Shown here: positions 8,067 through 16,514 of the stretch, one piece after another | Layout of the letters: each line of letters begins with the position of its first letter | How positions within the stretch are numbered: the stretch's first letter is position 1 | Assembly: GCA_031550125.1 (NCBI GenBank) | Contig: JAVBOW010000021.1 | Coordinates: 1-45,306, forward strand | Direction of reading: 5' to 3' | Length of the DNA stretch: 45,306 nucleotides | Source of the DNA: JAVBOW01 sp031550125 | GTDB lineage: Bacteria; Bacteroidota; Bacteroidia; Bacteroidales; Rikenellaceae | Translations under genes and position numbers: made by a program | The notes under the pieces: model-generated | The model's input: the letters and a program-made list of their open reading frames with translations, nothing else | What the model was told of the DNA's origin: nothing | Database searches by the model: none

Positions 8067-8887
8067 TGCAAGCTAACGCCATCTATCAAATAGCCGCGTC
8101 CGCCTCTCTTCTTTACGGCGACAACGATTCGATATACCTTGCCTGCGGCTCTATATGAGATTTGATAATGGTCGCCGCTTAGATGCGTTATTTCAAGGCC
8201 GTCTCGCCATGAGCCGTCAAAATCAAAATTATCGATCAACATATCGTAACCGGAAAGGCCGTCTTTCAGATTCTCCGATTCTCCATTCCTGAATTCCGTT
8301 AAAGCGCCGTGCGACAGGTAGCGCGAACGCAAAGAAGACAGCCTTGAGCTTAAATCTTCAGGCATGTTGCAATATTCGGCCGTATAAGCGTCGTAGAAAC
8401 TTTTAAGGAACGAAAGTTCGGATGTTTGGTCTATTTCGTTTATCTCATCCCCGCAGGACAATAGCCCATCCCCATAGCGGACTCCATTCCAAACGGGAGT
8501 AATGTAACTGATCTTACATCGCCCGCCGATCTCCCGGGCCTTCAACGGAATCTCCACGACAGAGTCGCCATCTCCTTTTGTCCAGAAGTATCTAACCAAA
8601 TACCAATCATCCGCCAGGTCTTCCACTGACAACGTTTCGAGAGCATCCCTATTTGCATCCTGGGCGCGTATAACCGGATCCGAGCCGGTTGCATTTCTCA
8701 ACCGGATAACTTTACCCATTAGCGCTTCCGTAAAATATATTCCGCACAAGTCGGCGTTTTTTGATCCGTCATGCAAAACGTTATTCAAATACGCCGTATA
8801 GAATGCTTTAATCTGCTCCGGACAAGCGCCGGCGCAAACAGAATGCAAACAAACGACCGCAAGCATAGCGATTAGGGACCTTTTCAT
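8045..8887 (-). CDS. Secreted protein with two DUF3828-like domains
   Basis: About 280 residues with signal peptide MKRSLIAMLAVVCLHSVCA. Two related halves are visible. Residues of about 23-135 begin IKAFYTAYLNN and residues of about 155-277 begin LKSFYDAYTAE; each then has a helix, a 'YLVRYFW' or 'YQISYRA' strand, and a strand with basic/hydrophobic alternation (VVEIPLKA, RIVVAVKK) before a closing hydrophobic strand. This matches the F-Y-x-x-Y start and NTF2/cystatin-like strand order of DUF3828-type proteins. The call comes from pattern memory rather than a search. The gene stands alone; its stop lies inside the 40-bp palindrome. No function can be given. Confidence 0.65.
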   Translation of the reverse strand: MKRSLIAMLAVVCLHSVCAGACPEQIKAFYTAYLNNVLHDGSKNADLCGIYFTEALMGKVIRLRNATGSDPVIRAQDANRDALETLSVEDLADDWYLVRYFWTKGDGDSVVEIPLKAREIGGRCKISYITPVWNGVRYGDGLLSCGDEINEIDQTSELSFLKSFYDAYTAEYCNMPEDLSSRLSSLRSRYLSHGALTEFRNGESENLKDGLSGYDMLIDNFDFDGSWRDGLEITHLSGDHYQISYRAAGKVYRIVVAVKKRGGRGYLIDGVSLQIKRLTL

Positions 8888-9053
8888 ATATTTTCAGTAT
8901 TCCGCAGGATATTTATCATGAATATTGCTTGGGTGGCGTTAAGCTGCACGGCCCAAGAAAGCACCAATCGTTACGATAACGACGCTGCGGGTCAACACAT
9001 AATCGAGACTTCTACGTACATTTCGCCGGGAAATTTAGAGAGCGTCTTAAACG

Positions 9054-9090
9054 AAATACACGCGGCAGCCCAGGGCTGCCGCGTGTATTT
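9054..9090 (-). terminator. Terminator of the ribosomal protein/tsf operon
   Basis: An 18-base arm (9054-9071) and its exact reverse complement (9073-9090) are separated by one base, so the hairpin has a stem of about 17 pairs with a three-base loop. It starts 15 bases beyond the tsf stop on the minus strand. The far end of the stem reads TGTATTTCG on that strand. Confidence 0.8.
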
Positions 9091-9104
9091 TATCGGACCG
9101 GTAA

Positions 9105-9926
9105 TTAGTCGTTGAGCGAAAAACGTTTGTAAGCCACCACGGTAGCTTCTTTGTCGGCCTCTTTGACAAACTGGCCTACGGTTATCTTGTTGTTCTTCAC
9201 CAGGGCTTGGTTCAGCAGGGTGTTCTCCGAAAGGAATTTCTTCACCTTGCCTTCTGCGATCTTGTCGAGCATGGCTTCGGGCTTGCCCTCCAGGCGGGCT
9301 TGCTCGCGGCCTATCTGACGCTCTTTCTCGATCACTTCGGCGGGGCAATCGGCCTCGCTGATCGATACGGGGGCCATAGCGGCGGCCTGCATGGCGACGT
9401 CTTTGGCAACCTCGGCCGGGACGGCTTTATTGAAGCCTACCAGCGTACCCAACTTATTGTTCATGTGGATGTAAGTCACGCACAGAGGAGCCTCTATCTT
9501 GGAATAGTAAGCCAGCTCCACCTTCTCGCCTGTCTGTCCCGACTTCTCGGTAACTATCTCGGCCACCGTCTTGCCTGCTGCAGCTACGGCCAGCAGGGCG
9601 TCCAGGTCGGCCGCATCGGACGAAACGGCTATATCGAGAATAGCATTGGCCGAAGCTGCGAAATCGGCGTTTTTAGCGACGAAATCGGTTTCGCAGGCAA
9701 GGCAGAGCAGGTAGCCCTTCTTGCCGTCTACGATCCGGGAAACGACAACGCCCTCGGTAGCGTGACGGTCGGCACGCTTGCTGGCGATAAGTTTGCCCTT
9801 TTCGCGGATTATCTCCTGCGCACGGCCGAAATCGCCGTTGGCCTCGATAAGCGCGTTTTTACAATCCATCATGCCCGCCCCCGTCATCGCGCGGAGCTTG
9901 GCAACTTCTGCTGCTTTAATTTCCAT
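9105..9926 (-). CDS. tsf: Translation elongation factor Ts
   Basis: About 273 residues, typical for the Bacteroidales protein. EF-Ts is the nucleotide exchange factor that regenerates EF-Tu-GTP. The N-terminal UBA-like domain MEIKAAEVAKLRAMTGAGMM-DCKNAL is diagnostic (the RxMTGAGMMDCKxAL block), followed by two dimerisation/core domains including the LACETDFVAKN motif. ATG 9926 gives the family N-terminus; the reading frame continues upstream to 10061 but that part is intergenic. It is the last gene of rplM-rpsI-rpsB-tsf; 209 bases with a strong hairpin separate it from rpsB. Confidence 0.97.
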   Translation of the reverse strand: MEIKAAEVAKLRAMTGAGMMDCKNALIEANGDFGRAQEIIREKGKLIASKRADRHATEGVVVSRIVDGKKGYLLCLACETDFVAKNADFAASANAILDIAVSSDAADLDALLAVAAAGKTVAEIVTEKSGQTGEKVELAYYSKIEAPLCVTYIHMNNKLGTLVGFNKAVPAEVAKDVAMQAAAMAPVSISEADCPAEVIEKERQIGREQARLEGKPEAMLDKIAEGKVKKFLSENTLLNQALVKNNKITVGQFVKEADKEATVVAYKRFSLND

Positions 9927-10074
9927 ATTTGTAATGTTTTTAATTGTTTTTATGATAGGGGCCGGAAAGCCGGCCTTCGTTATTGGCCGGAATACGCATT
10001 CCGGGACAGGCGGACGTTCCGCAAACCCGGGATTGCGGCGGCAAACGGAAACCGCGGCCAACCGGTAACAACCT

Positions 10075-10120
10075 AAACGAAGTGAAGAATCTCTTTATTT
10101 TGAGATCCTTCACTTCGTTT
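10075..10120 (-). repeat. 19-bp hairpin element between rpsB and tsf
   Basis: Arms 10075-10093 and 10102-10120 pair around an 8-base AT-rich loop (10094-10101). On the plus strand there is one A/C mismatch; on the minus strand, which is transcribed, that position becomes a G-U pair, so the RNA stem is continuous over 19 pairs. Core words GAAGTGAAG and CTTCACTTC look like the arms of dispersed intergenic hairpin repeats. There is no U-tract after it, so it may be a processing site or a partial terminator that sets EF-Ts relative to S2. Confidence 0.6.
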
Positions 10121-10135
10121 CGGGATGACAAAATA

Positions 10136-10966
10136 TTACTCTGCCGCCACGCTATCCTCTGCGGGAACCGCAGGGGCCGCCTCCTCGGAGTGAGCTTTAA
10201 CCACCTTGCGGATACGGGGTTTGGCGTCCCTCTCGTCTTTAGCGGGAGCTGCCTCGGCCGCCTCCTTGTCTTTCTCCAGTTTGCGCTCGGCAAGACCTTC
10301 GGCGATAGCTTCGGTGACGGTTTTCAGTATAGCCGCGATGGATTTGGTGGCGTCGTCGTTCGCCGGGATGACATAGTCGATGTTTGTCGGATCACAGCAA
10401 GTATCAACCATGGCGAAGACGGGAATATTCAAACGATTGGCCTCTTTAACCGCATTCGACTCCTTCTGCACGTCCACAACGAACAATGCGGCCGGGAGGC
10501 GGGTAAGGTCGGCTATAGAGCCAAGGTTCTTCTCCAGCTTGGCCCTCTGGCGCGAGATCTGGAGTTTTTCGCGTTTCGAAAAATTGTCGTAAGTGCCGTC
10601 GGAGGTCATCTTGTCGATGGTGGCCATCTTCTTCACGGCTTTACGTATAGTGGGGAAGTTTGTAAGCATACCGCCCGGCCAGCGCTCCGTTACGTAGGGC
10701 ATGCCTACCGAAGCTACCATCTCCGAAACTACGTCCTTAGCCTGTTTTTTGGTGGCTACGAACAGTATGCGACGGCCGCTCTTTACGATCTGCTTGGCTG
10801 CCGCGGCAGCCTCGTCGAGCTTCACTACCGTTTTGTGAAGGTCGATGATGTGAATCCCGTTCTTCTCCATAAAGATATAAGGAGCCATCTTGGGATTCCA
10901 TTTGCGTTTGAGGTGGCCGAAGTGTACGCCGGCCTCCAGTAATTGATTGAAATCTGTACGTGACAT
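10136..10966 (-). CDS. rpsB: 30S ribosomal protein S2
   Basis: About 276 residues. The start MSRTDFNQLLEAGVHFGHLK and the following RKWNPKMAPYIF, GIHIIDLHKT, FVATKKQA and ERWPGGMLTNFPTI are the conserved S2 blocks; LPAALFVVDVQKE and NIPVFAMVDTCCDP-TNIDYVIPANDDA close the Rossmann-like core. A C-terminal extension of about 50 residues rich in Ala, Glu and Lys is common in Bacteroidales S2. S2 binds the 30S head/body junction with S1. It lies 178 bases after rpsI and 209 bases before tsf. Isoleucine codons are mostly ATC/ATT, unlike ordinary genes here. Confidence 0.98.
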   Translation of the reverse strand: MSRTDFNQLLEAGVHFGHLKRKWNPKMAPYIFMEKNGIHIIDLHKTVVKLDEAAAAAKQIVKSGRRILFVATKKQAKDVVSEMVASVGMPYVTERWPGGMLTNFPTIRKAVKKMATIDKMTSDGTYDNFSKREKLQISRQRAKLEKNLGSIADLTRLPAALFVVDVQKESNAVKEANRLNIPVFAMVDTCCDPTNIDYVIPANDDATKSIAAILKTVTEAIAEGLAERKLEKDKEAAEAAPAKDERDAKPRIRKVVKAHSEEAAPAVPAEDSVAAE

Positions 10967-11144
10967 TTTTTTAAGTGCCTAATTTCTTTAATCTCTTTTC
11001 TTCAATCCCCGCGGTAGAACCCTTGGCAATCCCGGGGATTTTCCGCGCATCGGGAACCGTGCGGTAGCGCCTTTCCGCCATCATGCGGCATGTGCGATCC
11101 TCGCGGTTTGACCCGGATGCGTGCTCCGGTGTCCGGACGATGCG

Positions 11145-11531
11145 TTAGCGCTTGCTGAACTGGAACTTACGGCGTGCACCCGGCTGACCCGGTTTCTTAC
11201 GCTCAACCTCGCGCGAATCACGCGTCAGGAAGCCGTTCTTTTTGAGCAGGCCGCGGTACGTTGCGTCTATTTCGCAAAGTGCGCGGGCTATGCCCAAACG
11301 GGCGGCTTCGGCCTGGCCGTGTATGCCACCTCCATCGAGAGTGATGGTGATGTCGTACTGGCCTTCGATGTTAAGCACCTGTATGGGTTGCTTGACTACG
11401 AACTGGAATATTTCCAGGGGGAAATAGTTTTCCAGGGGGCGGTGGTTGATCGTAATGTTTCCGGTTCCCGGTTTAACGTACACGCGGGCCACAGCGGCTT
11501 TGCGACGTCCTACGGTGTTTACAACTTCCAT
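11145..11531 (-). CDS. rpsI: 30S ribosomal protein S9
   Basis: About 128 residues. MEVVNTVGRRKAAVARVYV, LDGGGIHGQAEAARLGIARAL, TRDSREVERKKPG and the C-terminal FQFSKR are the S9 signatures; the basic tail reaches into the ribosomal P site. The ATG at 11531 matches the usual Bacteroidales N-terminus. An ATG two codons upstream (11537) shares its first base with the rplM stop (TAATG) and could also be used. Directly downstream of rplM, the universal L13-S9 pair. Confidence 0.97.
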   Translation of the reverse strand: MEVVNTVGRRKAAVARVYVKPGTGNITINHRPLENYFPLEIFQFVVKQPIQVLNIEGQYDITITLDGGGIHGQAEAARLGIARALCEIDATYRGLLKKNGFLTRDSREVERKKPGQPGARRKFQFSKR

Positions 11532-11536
11532 AACCA

Positions 11537-11992
11537 TTACTTAATTTCGCTTAATTTGATTTCTTTGGGTTGCTGCGCGGCATGGGGATGCTCGGCGCCT
11601 GCATACACCTTAAGGTTTTTGAGTTGAGCGGCGCCCAGGCGGGTGCGGGGAAGCATGCCTTTGACGGCTTTCTCCAGCACTAGTTCGGGACGGCGCTTCA
11701 GGTACTCGGCGGGGGTGGCTGTACGCTGCCCTCCCGGGTAGCCGGTATGCCTCAGATAGACCTTGTCGGTCATCTTTTTGCCGGTCAGCCTCACTTTTTC
11801 GGCGTTGATAACTACAACGTTATCACCGCTGTCGCAGTGGGGCGTGAAATCCGGCTTGTTCTTACCGCGCAGTATCTTGGCGATCTGCGAGGCAAGCCTT
11901 CCCAACACTTCGCCGTTGGCGTCGATCACCACCCATGATTTGGTGTTGCTCGCAGCGCTGGCGTAGGTTGTCTTGTAGCTTAATGACTCCAC
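11537..11992 (-). CDS. rplM: 50S ribosomal protein L13
   Basis: About 151 residues. The start codon is GTG (11992), giving MESLSYKT, which matches the Bacteroidales L13 N-terminus. Conserved blocks are WVVIDANGEVLGRLASQIA, LRGK, PHCDSGDNVVVINAEKV, LTGKK, YLRHTGYPGGQR and MLPRTRLG, plus a C-terminal HPHAAQQP. L13 is an early assembly protein of the large subunit. First gene of the operon rplM-rpsI-rpsB-tsf, with a -7 element about 66 bases upstream. Confidence 0.98.
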   Translation of the reverse strand: MESLSYKTTYASAASNTKSWVVIDANGEVLGRLASQIAKILRGKNKPDFTPHCDSGDNVVVINAEKVRLTGKKMTDKVYLRHTGYPGGQRTATPAEYLKRRPELVLEKAVKGMLPRTRLGAAQLKNLKVYAGAEHPHAAQQPKEIKLSEIK

Positions 11993-12488
11993 GTTGTTTG
12001 TGTTTTGCTTTGGTTAATACTTGTTAATATGATCCAACATCCCATAATAAGGGCTTGCAAAGGTAGGAGTTTTTTTTCGGAAAAAGAAATCATTGCATCT
12101 TTTTATCTTCAGTAAAACAAAAAATATTTGGCTGCGGAGACCAAACTCACGGGAGGGAAGCAAGATCAGGGCAGTCAGCAACGTTATTTTTACATACGCG
12201 TGGAAGTTTCCGGAAAAACCGTGGTTTTGCCGCAATAATCCGGACTCGCGCAAAATAGTTTCAATAATTCATCGTTCAGTATATGAAAATACGACGAAAA
12301 ATTATTATATTCGCCCCGAGGATGTCCGCATTTCCAAAATCAGATGGAAACGGCGCCTGCCCGGCGGCCGTCGCCACAACGGCGTCGCGGGCATTGCCGC
12401 ATGCGGCATAACTGCTTAAAAACTACTACCGCCCGGCGACGCAAGGCCGGACAGACAAAATAATTTAAACCAAAAACTACCATACCAA
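11993..12488. other. 496-base intergenic region between divergent rplM and lipoprotein genes
   Basis: It holds the rplM leader and promoter on the minus strand (12058-12065) and the leader of the plus-strand lipoprotein gene. The middle (12066-12330) is AT-rich, unlike flanking genes. A 14-bp perfect palindrome, TGCCGCATGCGGCA, lies at 12395-12408, and TATATTCG (12306-12313) is a weak -7 candidate for the plus-strand gene. No convincing protein or tRNA gene was seen; a frame at 12093-12419 has no signal, family or codon pattern to support it. Confidence 0.55.
12058..12065 (-). promoter_or_regulatory. -7 promoter element of the rplM operon
   Basis: On the minus strand this reads TACCTTTG, a perfect TAnnTTTG, followed by GCA and a leader of about 55 bases to the GTG at 11992. 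The upstream side is a run of A/T (12070-12090 region) with no exact TTTG -33. Confidence 0.6.
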
Positions 12489-13790
12489 ATGAAAAGATTT
12501 TTACTCATGGCGTCGGCGTTGCTTCTGGTAACCTGCCTTGGTTCGTGCAAGAAGGACAAAGACGAGCAATCGTCTACGCGTCTGCCCATAGTGCAATTCG
12601 GGGCGGTGAGCTACACCCTTTCGGGCGAGTATGTCGACATCAAGATAGTATGCTCGGCGAACCTGAAGAAGAATACCATGGTGAATTTCACTCTGGGAGG
12701 AACCGCTGTGGAAGATACGGACTACATCCTTTCCAGCAACAGTTTCGAGGTGCTTGCCGGCACCAGCACGGCGATCATCAGGGTTACGTCGAGGAATTTT
12801 TCGGAATCTTATAAAAACATCTCCCTGGAATTGGAACCCAACGAATCGCTCGAACTGGGCCGCAACGCCAAAAGCGAAATAGCCATCAAACAGAAAGAGC
12901 CGCTCGCGTTCAATTTCAACGTGAAGTCACTTAGGTTGATGACTGAATACGAAATTAAACTTACCGTAACCAAGATAGGCGGCGCACCGTTCACCGCACT
13001 GGAACCTATAGTCCTGCCTGTCAAAATACTCGATGGAGCGACCGCCGTTTTGGGGACGGACTATATATTCAAAGGTGGCTCCATAACCTCGCTCACAATA
13101 CCCAAAGGAGAGAATTCAGCAGCCTTTACGCTCATCGCAAAGAGCGGTAAAAATAAAAAATTCACTTTCGCGATAAACAACGACCCCGTAGCCATAGGCC
13201 GCCACATGGTTCCGGGCAAAAACCCCAACGTAGAGATCACGATACCGGGTCCGCTTATGTTCGACCAGATAACCGGCCCCTGGAAATGCCAAGGCATAAT
13301 AGGCCTCGACAGCCTTAAAAAGGTAATGGCCGACAAATACGACGAATCAGAAACGACCCTGTTGCCTACGGCGACAACCAATTTCTGGCTCAACTTCTCA
13401 GGATCGACGTCGGCGGGAATGCGCGTTTCGCCTCTGGGCGTAGGCAGCCTTACCGCGCTGTTCCGCGCCTCGTCGCTCGAGTTCCACGAGCCGATGAACA
13501 ACCACTCCGGCTCCACGATCGTCAACGACACCCACTCCACCATAAACGAAACCTACAATTACAGCAAGACCGAGAATATCCAACTTACCTATTTCAAGTT
13601 GGAGAAAGCCAACCGGGCGTTCAGCACCACCACCGTAAACGAAGGGGAAATGGTCGTAGGCATGTGGCTAAACGCCAAAGGCAACCTCGAAATCTACCTG
13701 AGGGATACCGACATGCCGCCTTTCCTGCAGGCATGGTACCCCGATTACGAGCGCATGGGCCTGGGCTTCGAGTTCACCAAAGTCCGCTAA
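12489..13790 (+). CDS. Lipoprotein with two Calx-beta-like domains
   Basis: About 433 residues. MKRFLLMASALLLVTCLGSC is a lipoprotein signal, and KKDKDEQ right after the Cys is a good match to the Bacteroidetes surface-export signal, so it probably faces outward. Residues of about 33-135 and 140-250 each have a Calx-beta-like pattern: a V-x-F strand, TLGGTAVEDTDYIL or LDGATAVLGTDYIF, then a strand ending in I-P-x-G or L-A-G-T-S and an acid-rich closing strand. The remaining ~180 residues (WKCQGIIGLDSL onward) are unassigned and may be a ligand-binding domain. It sits 202 bases before the GH38-GH92-GH2 operon with a terminator between, so it is a separate unit. Surface glycan binding is possible but unproven. 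Confidence 0.75.
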   Translation: MKRFLLMASALLLVTCLGSCKKDKDEQSSTRLPIVQFGAVSYTLSGEYVDIKIVCSANLKKNTMVNFTLGGTAVEDTDYILSSNSFEVLAGTSTAIIRVTSRNFSESYKNISLELEPNESLELGRNAKSEIAIKQKEPLAFNFNVKSLRLMTEYEIKLTVTKIGGAPFTALEPIVLPVKILDGATAVLGTDYIFKGGSITSLTIPKGENSAAFTLIAKSGKNKKFTFAINNDPVAIGRHMVPGKNPNVEITIPGPLMFDQITGPWKCQGIIGLDSLKKVMADKYDESETTLLPTATTNFWLNFSGSTSAGMRVSPLGVGSLTALFRASSLEFHEPMNNHSGSTIVNDTHSTINETYNYSKTENIQLTYFKLEKANRAFSTTTVNEGEMVVGMWLNAKGNLEIYLRDTDMPPFLQAWYPDYERMGLGFEFTKVR

Positions 13791-13813
13791 TTCGCGAAAC
13801 GTAAAATATTTTG

Positions 13814-13845
13814 CAGGCCCGGACGGATGTCCGGGCCTGTTTTTT
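13814..13845 (+). terminator. Intrinsic terminator after the Calx-beta lipoprotein gene
   Basis: An 11-bp perfect stem, CAGGCCCGGAC (13814-13824) and GTCCGGGCCTG (13829-13839), a GGAT loop and a run of six T (13840-13845). It starts 24 bases after the stop codon. This is a canonical rho-independent terminator. Confidence 0.92.
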
Positions 13846-13857
13846 CTGCGCTTTTCA

Positions 13858-13865
13858 TATCTTTG
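13858..13865 (+). promoter_or_regulatory. -7 promoter element of the GH38-GH92-GH2 operon
   Basis: TATCTTTG matches TAnnTTTG exactly, just after the terminator at 13845, and implies a leader of about 120 bases before the GH38 ATG. The leader has an imperfect inverted repeat around AGCGCT (about 13917-13950). The -33 region overlaps the terminator T-tract and has no exact TTTG. Confidence 0.5.
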
Positions 13866-13992
13866 TTGGGTCGGCCTGAAAATGGACCAGTCTGAAAAAC
13901 AGGTTGCCATTGATATACGTGACGTAAGGAAGCGCTGCTCCTGACGTACGAGCCAATACTATAATAAAACCGGTCAAGATATCGACAGTTAC

Positions 13993-16509
13993 ATGAAGGC
14001 TGCCTCGCTTACACTACTGATAACCCTGTTGTTACCTTGCCACGCGTTGCCCCAGCGCTCTTATTTCGCCGACGGTTACCATGGAGGCATATACGGCCAT
14101 TACCCGCTGTGGAAGACGCAGTTCATCGTAGATAAACTGGCCGAAAACCCCTGGTGGACAATAAACCTCGAAATAGAGCCGTCGACGTGGGACACTGTGG
14201 CCTTACGTACGCCCGCGGCCTACGAGGCGTTCAGGCGTGTGGCGCTGACGCCGCGCGTGGAGTTCACCAACCCGTCCTATTCGCAGCCCTACCTTTACAA
14301 CATATCCGGCGAAAGCGTCATACGCAATTTCCAATACGGGATGGCGACGCTACGCCGCCATTTCCCCGGCGTGACTTTCACCGCCTACTCGGCCGAGGAG
14401 CCATGTTTCACCTCGTGCCTTCCAGGCCTGCTGCTGTCTCTTGGTTTCCGCTACGCCGTCCTCAAGAATCCCGACACATGCTGGGGCGGCTACGTCCGCG
14501 CACGCGGCGGCGAGCTGGTAGAGTGGCAGGGTCCGGACGGCGCGACAATACTTACCGTACCCCGCTACGGATGCGAGGAGCTTGAACCCGGGTCGGTATG
14601 GCAGACGCGGGCCTGGAACAACTCGCGCGAATACCTCAACACCTGCCGCAAAGCGGGAATAGCCGCCCCGGCAGGCATGTGCTTCCAGGACGCCGGATGG
14701 AAAAACGGCCCCTGGCTGGGACAACGGCGCGACATTCAATATGTCTCCTGGACGAATTACATCGAGAATATATCCGCAGGACGCACGACCGACGTCTACC
14801 GCTACACGCAGGACGATTTCCGCGTGGCCCTGATGTGGGGCAGCGAGGCGTTGCGCCGGATAGGGCAACAGGTGCGCCGGGCCGAGGACGCTCTCGTAAG
14901 GGCGGAGAAAGTGGCCGCTATGGCCTGCATGGAAGAGGGGTCGGCCTGGCCTGGCGGCGTGTTCGAAGAGGCATGGCGCAAGCTAATGCTGGCACAGCAT
15001 CACGACACATGGATAGTGCCGTACAACAAACTCTACGGCGATACCTGGGCCGGATGGGCCGGGCGATGGACCTCGGAGGCCGCGGCCGCGGCTGATTCCA
15101 TTGCCGCCGCGTCCATGCGCGGCGCGGGCGCCGAGAAAGCCGGCATACCCGTTACTATCGTCAACACCTCAGGATCTAAACGCAGCGAAACGGTCTGCGT
15201 CGCCGTTCCGAATGACGTTACTGGCGACGATTTCGCCGTCTACGATCCCGACGGCAACAGGGCCGAGTCGTGCATAACGTCGGACGGAGTGGTGCGGAAA
15301 CTCCTCATAGCGGCCTCTGCACCCGCCTTCGGATACGCGGTATACCGCGTGGTTCCGGAAGGCCGGGCGGGAACCTCGGCCGCGGCGCGCGGCGTAACCG
15401 TAGGCAGGCACGGCAAATACATCGTGGAGACCGACCTCTATCGCATGGTGATCGACCCCAGGCGGGGAGGCTCGATAGAAAGCCTGGAGGCTAAGAAATT
15501 AGGTAATAAGCAATTCGCCGCGAATAAAGATTATCGTTTCGGCGAATTGAGCGGCTACTTCCGCCAGGGTGGACGGCAGTCGTCGTGCGACGCCCCCGCA
15601 CGGGTGACGGTCCTGCGCGACGACGCGCTCGGCGTATGTTTACGCATAGACGGCTCAATCACCTCACACCCTTTCACCCAAACCGTCACCCTGGCGCGCG
15701 GCGAGCGCGCCATACGCTTCAGCCTGAAAATATCCTGGCGCGGCAATCCCGCCATAGGCGAGCAACCCGCCGGGGAAAAGTGGGCGCAGGGACGCACTGG
15801 ATTTTACGACAGCCGCTACAAGCTCAACGTGCTGTTCCCCACCCTTCCCGGAGCGGATATCGTTTACAGGGACGCCCCCTTCGACGTGTGCCGCAGCGAC
15901 AACGGCGACACGTTCTTCAACGCCTGGAAGGATATAAAGAACAACGTGGCGCTCCATTGGGTGGACATAGCGCAGCGGGACGGCGGCTACGGCCTTGCGA
16001 TCTTCACCGACCACACCACCTCCTACACCCACGGCCAGGATTTTCCGCTCGGCCTGACGATCCAATATTCCGGCGGCGGACTGTGGTGGCGCGATTACGG
16101 CATCACCGGACCCGCAGAGATGAGCTACGCCGTAATGCCCCACGCCGGGCTTTGGGACGGCGGCGGGGTAAGCCTCGAAAACGAGCGCATAAGCGAGCCG
16201 GCGACGGCGCTGTGGGGCGTGGCCGGACGCCGCGACAGACATAGTTTCGTAAACTTCCTCAAGCCAGGATACACCATATCGTCGGCTGTCATCGACGGCG
16301 GCGACCTCGTGCTGAGGATATACAACGCATGGGGCGACGCCTCGCCCGTGGCCATGGAACTCGATTGCGGCGCGAAGGCGATGCGGGAGGAGAGGCTCGA
16401 CGGCCCCGCCGTGGGAGCGGTGGCGCTCGAGAAAACGGGCGACGTGGCGCGCGCCACGCTGTCGATGCCGCGGCATGCCGTAAAAACATACAGGATATCA
16501 ATAAAATAA
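13993..16509 (+). CDS. GH38-family alpha-mannosidase
   Basis: About 838 residues with signal peptide (LTLLITLLLPCHALPQ). Layout fits GH38: N-terminal catalytic barrel (to about residue 320), helical bundle with AQHHDTW (H336/H337-D338, the position of HHD in other GH38 enzymes), then beta-sandwich domains. GH38 enzymes are retaining, zinc-dependent alpha-mannosidases. The first motif is DGYHGGIYGHYP (H30) and the barrel continues with LEIEPSTWD (E60-D67). The nucleophile motif DPFGHS of eukaryotic GH38 is not present; the aligned stretch is SAEEPCFTS (E135/E136). This suggests a divergent bacterial subfamily. It opens an operon with GH92 (5-base gap) and GH2 (2-base gap). Probable role: trimming alpha-mannose from N-glycan or mannan in the periplasm. 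Confidence 0.82.
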   Translation: MKAASLTLLITLLLPCHALPQRSYFADGYHGGIYGHYPLWKTQFIVDKLAENPWWTINLEIEPSTWDTVALRTPAAYEAFRRVALTPRVEFTNPSYSQPYLYNISGESVIRNFQYGMATLRRHFPGVTFTAYSAEEPCFTSCLPGLLLSLGFRYAVLKNPDTCWGGYVRARGGELVEWQGPDGATILTVPRYGCEELEPGSVWQTRAWNNSREYLNTCRKAGIAAPAGMCFQDAGWKNGPWLGQRRDIQYVSWTNYIENISAGRTTDVYRYTQDDFRVALMWGSEALRRIGQQVRRAEDALVRAEKVAAMACMEEGSAWPGGVFEEAWRKLMLAQHHDTWIVPYNKLYGDTWAGWAGRWTSEAAAAADSIAAASMRGAGAEKAGIPVTIVNTSGSKRSETVCVAVPNDVTGDDFAVYDPDGNRAESCITSDGVVRKLLIAASAPAFGYAVYRVVPEGRAGTSAAARGVTVGRHGKYIVETDLYRMVIDPRRGGSIESLEAKKLGNKQFAANKDYRFGELSGYFRQGGRQSSCDAPARVTVLRDDALGVCLRIDGSITSHPFTQTVTLARGERAIRFSLKISWRGNPAIGEQPAGEKWAQGRTGFYDSRYKLNVLFPTLPGADIVYRDAPFDVCRSDNGDTFFNAWKDIKNNVALHWVDIAQRDGGYGLAIFTDHTTSYTHGQDFPLGLTIQYSGGGLWWRDYGITGPAEMSYAVMPHAGLWDGGGVSLENERISEPATALWGVAGRRDRHSFVNFLKPGYTISSAVIDGGDLVLRIYNAWGDASPVAMELDCGAKAMREERLDGPAVGAVALEKTGDVARATLSMPRHAVKTYRISIK

Positions 16510-16514
16510 CGCCG

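Noticed and set aside
8918..9115. Short plus-strand frame after the DUF3828-like gene
   Set aside because: It runs through the tsf terminator hairpin and overlaps the tsf stop; no homologue pattern.
11145..11537. Longer rpsI start at 11537
   Set aside because: It only adds Met-Val before the standard MEVVNTVG start; kept as an alternative, not the main call.
12093..12419. 108-codon open frame on the plus strand upstream of the Calx-beta lipoprotein
   Set aside because: No recognisable domain, signal or codon pattern; it crosses AT-rich intergenic sequence and a palindrome.
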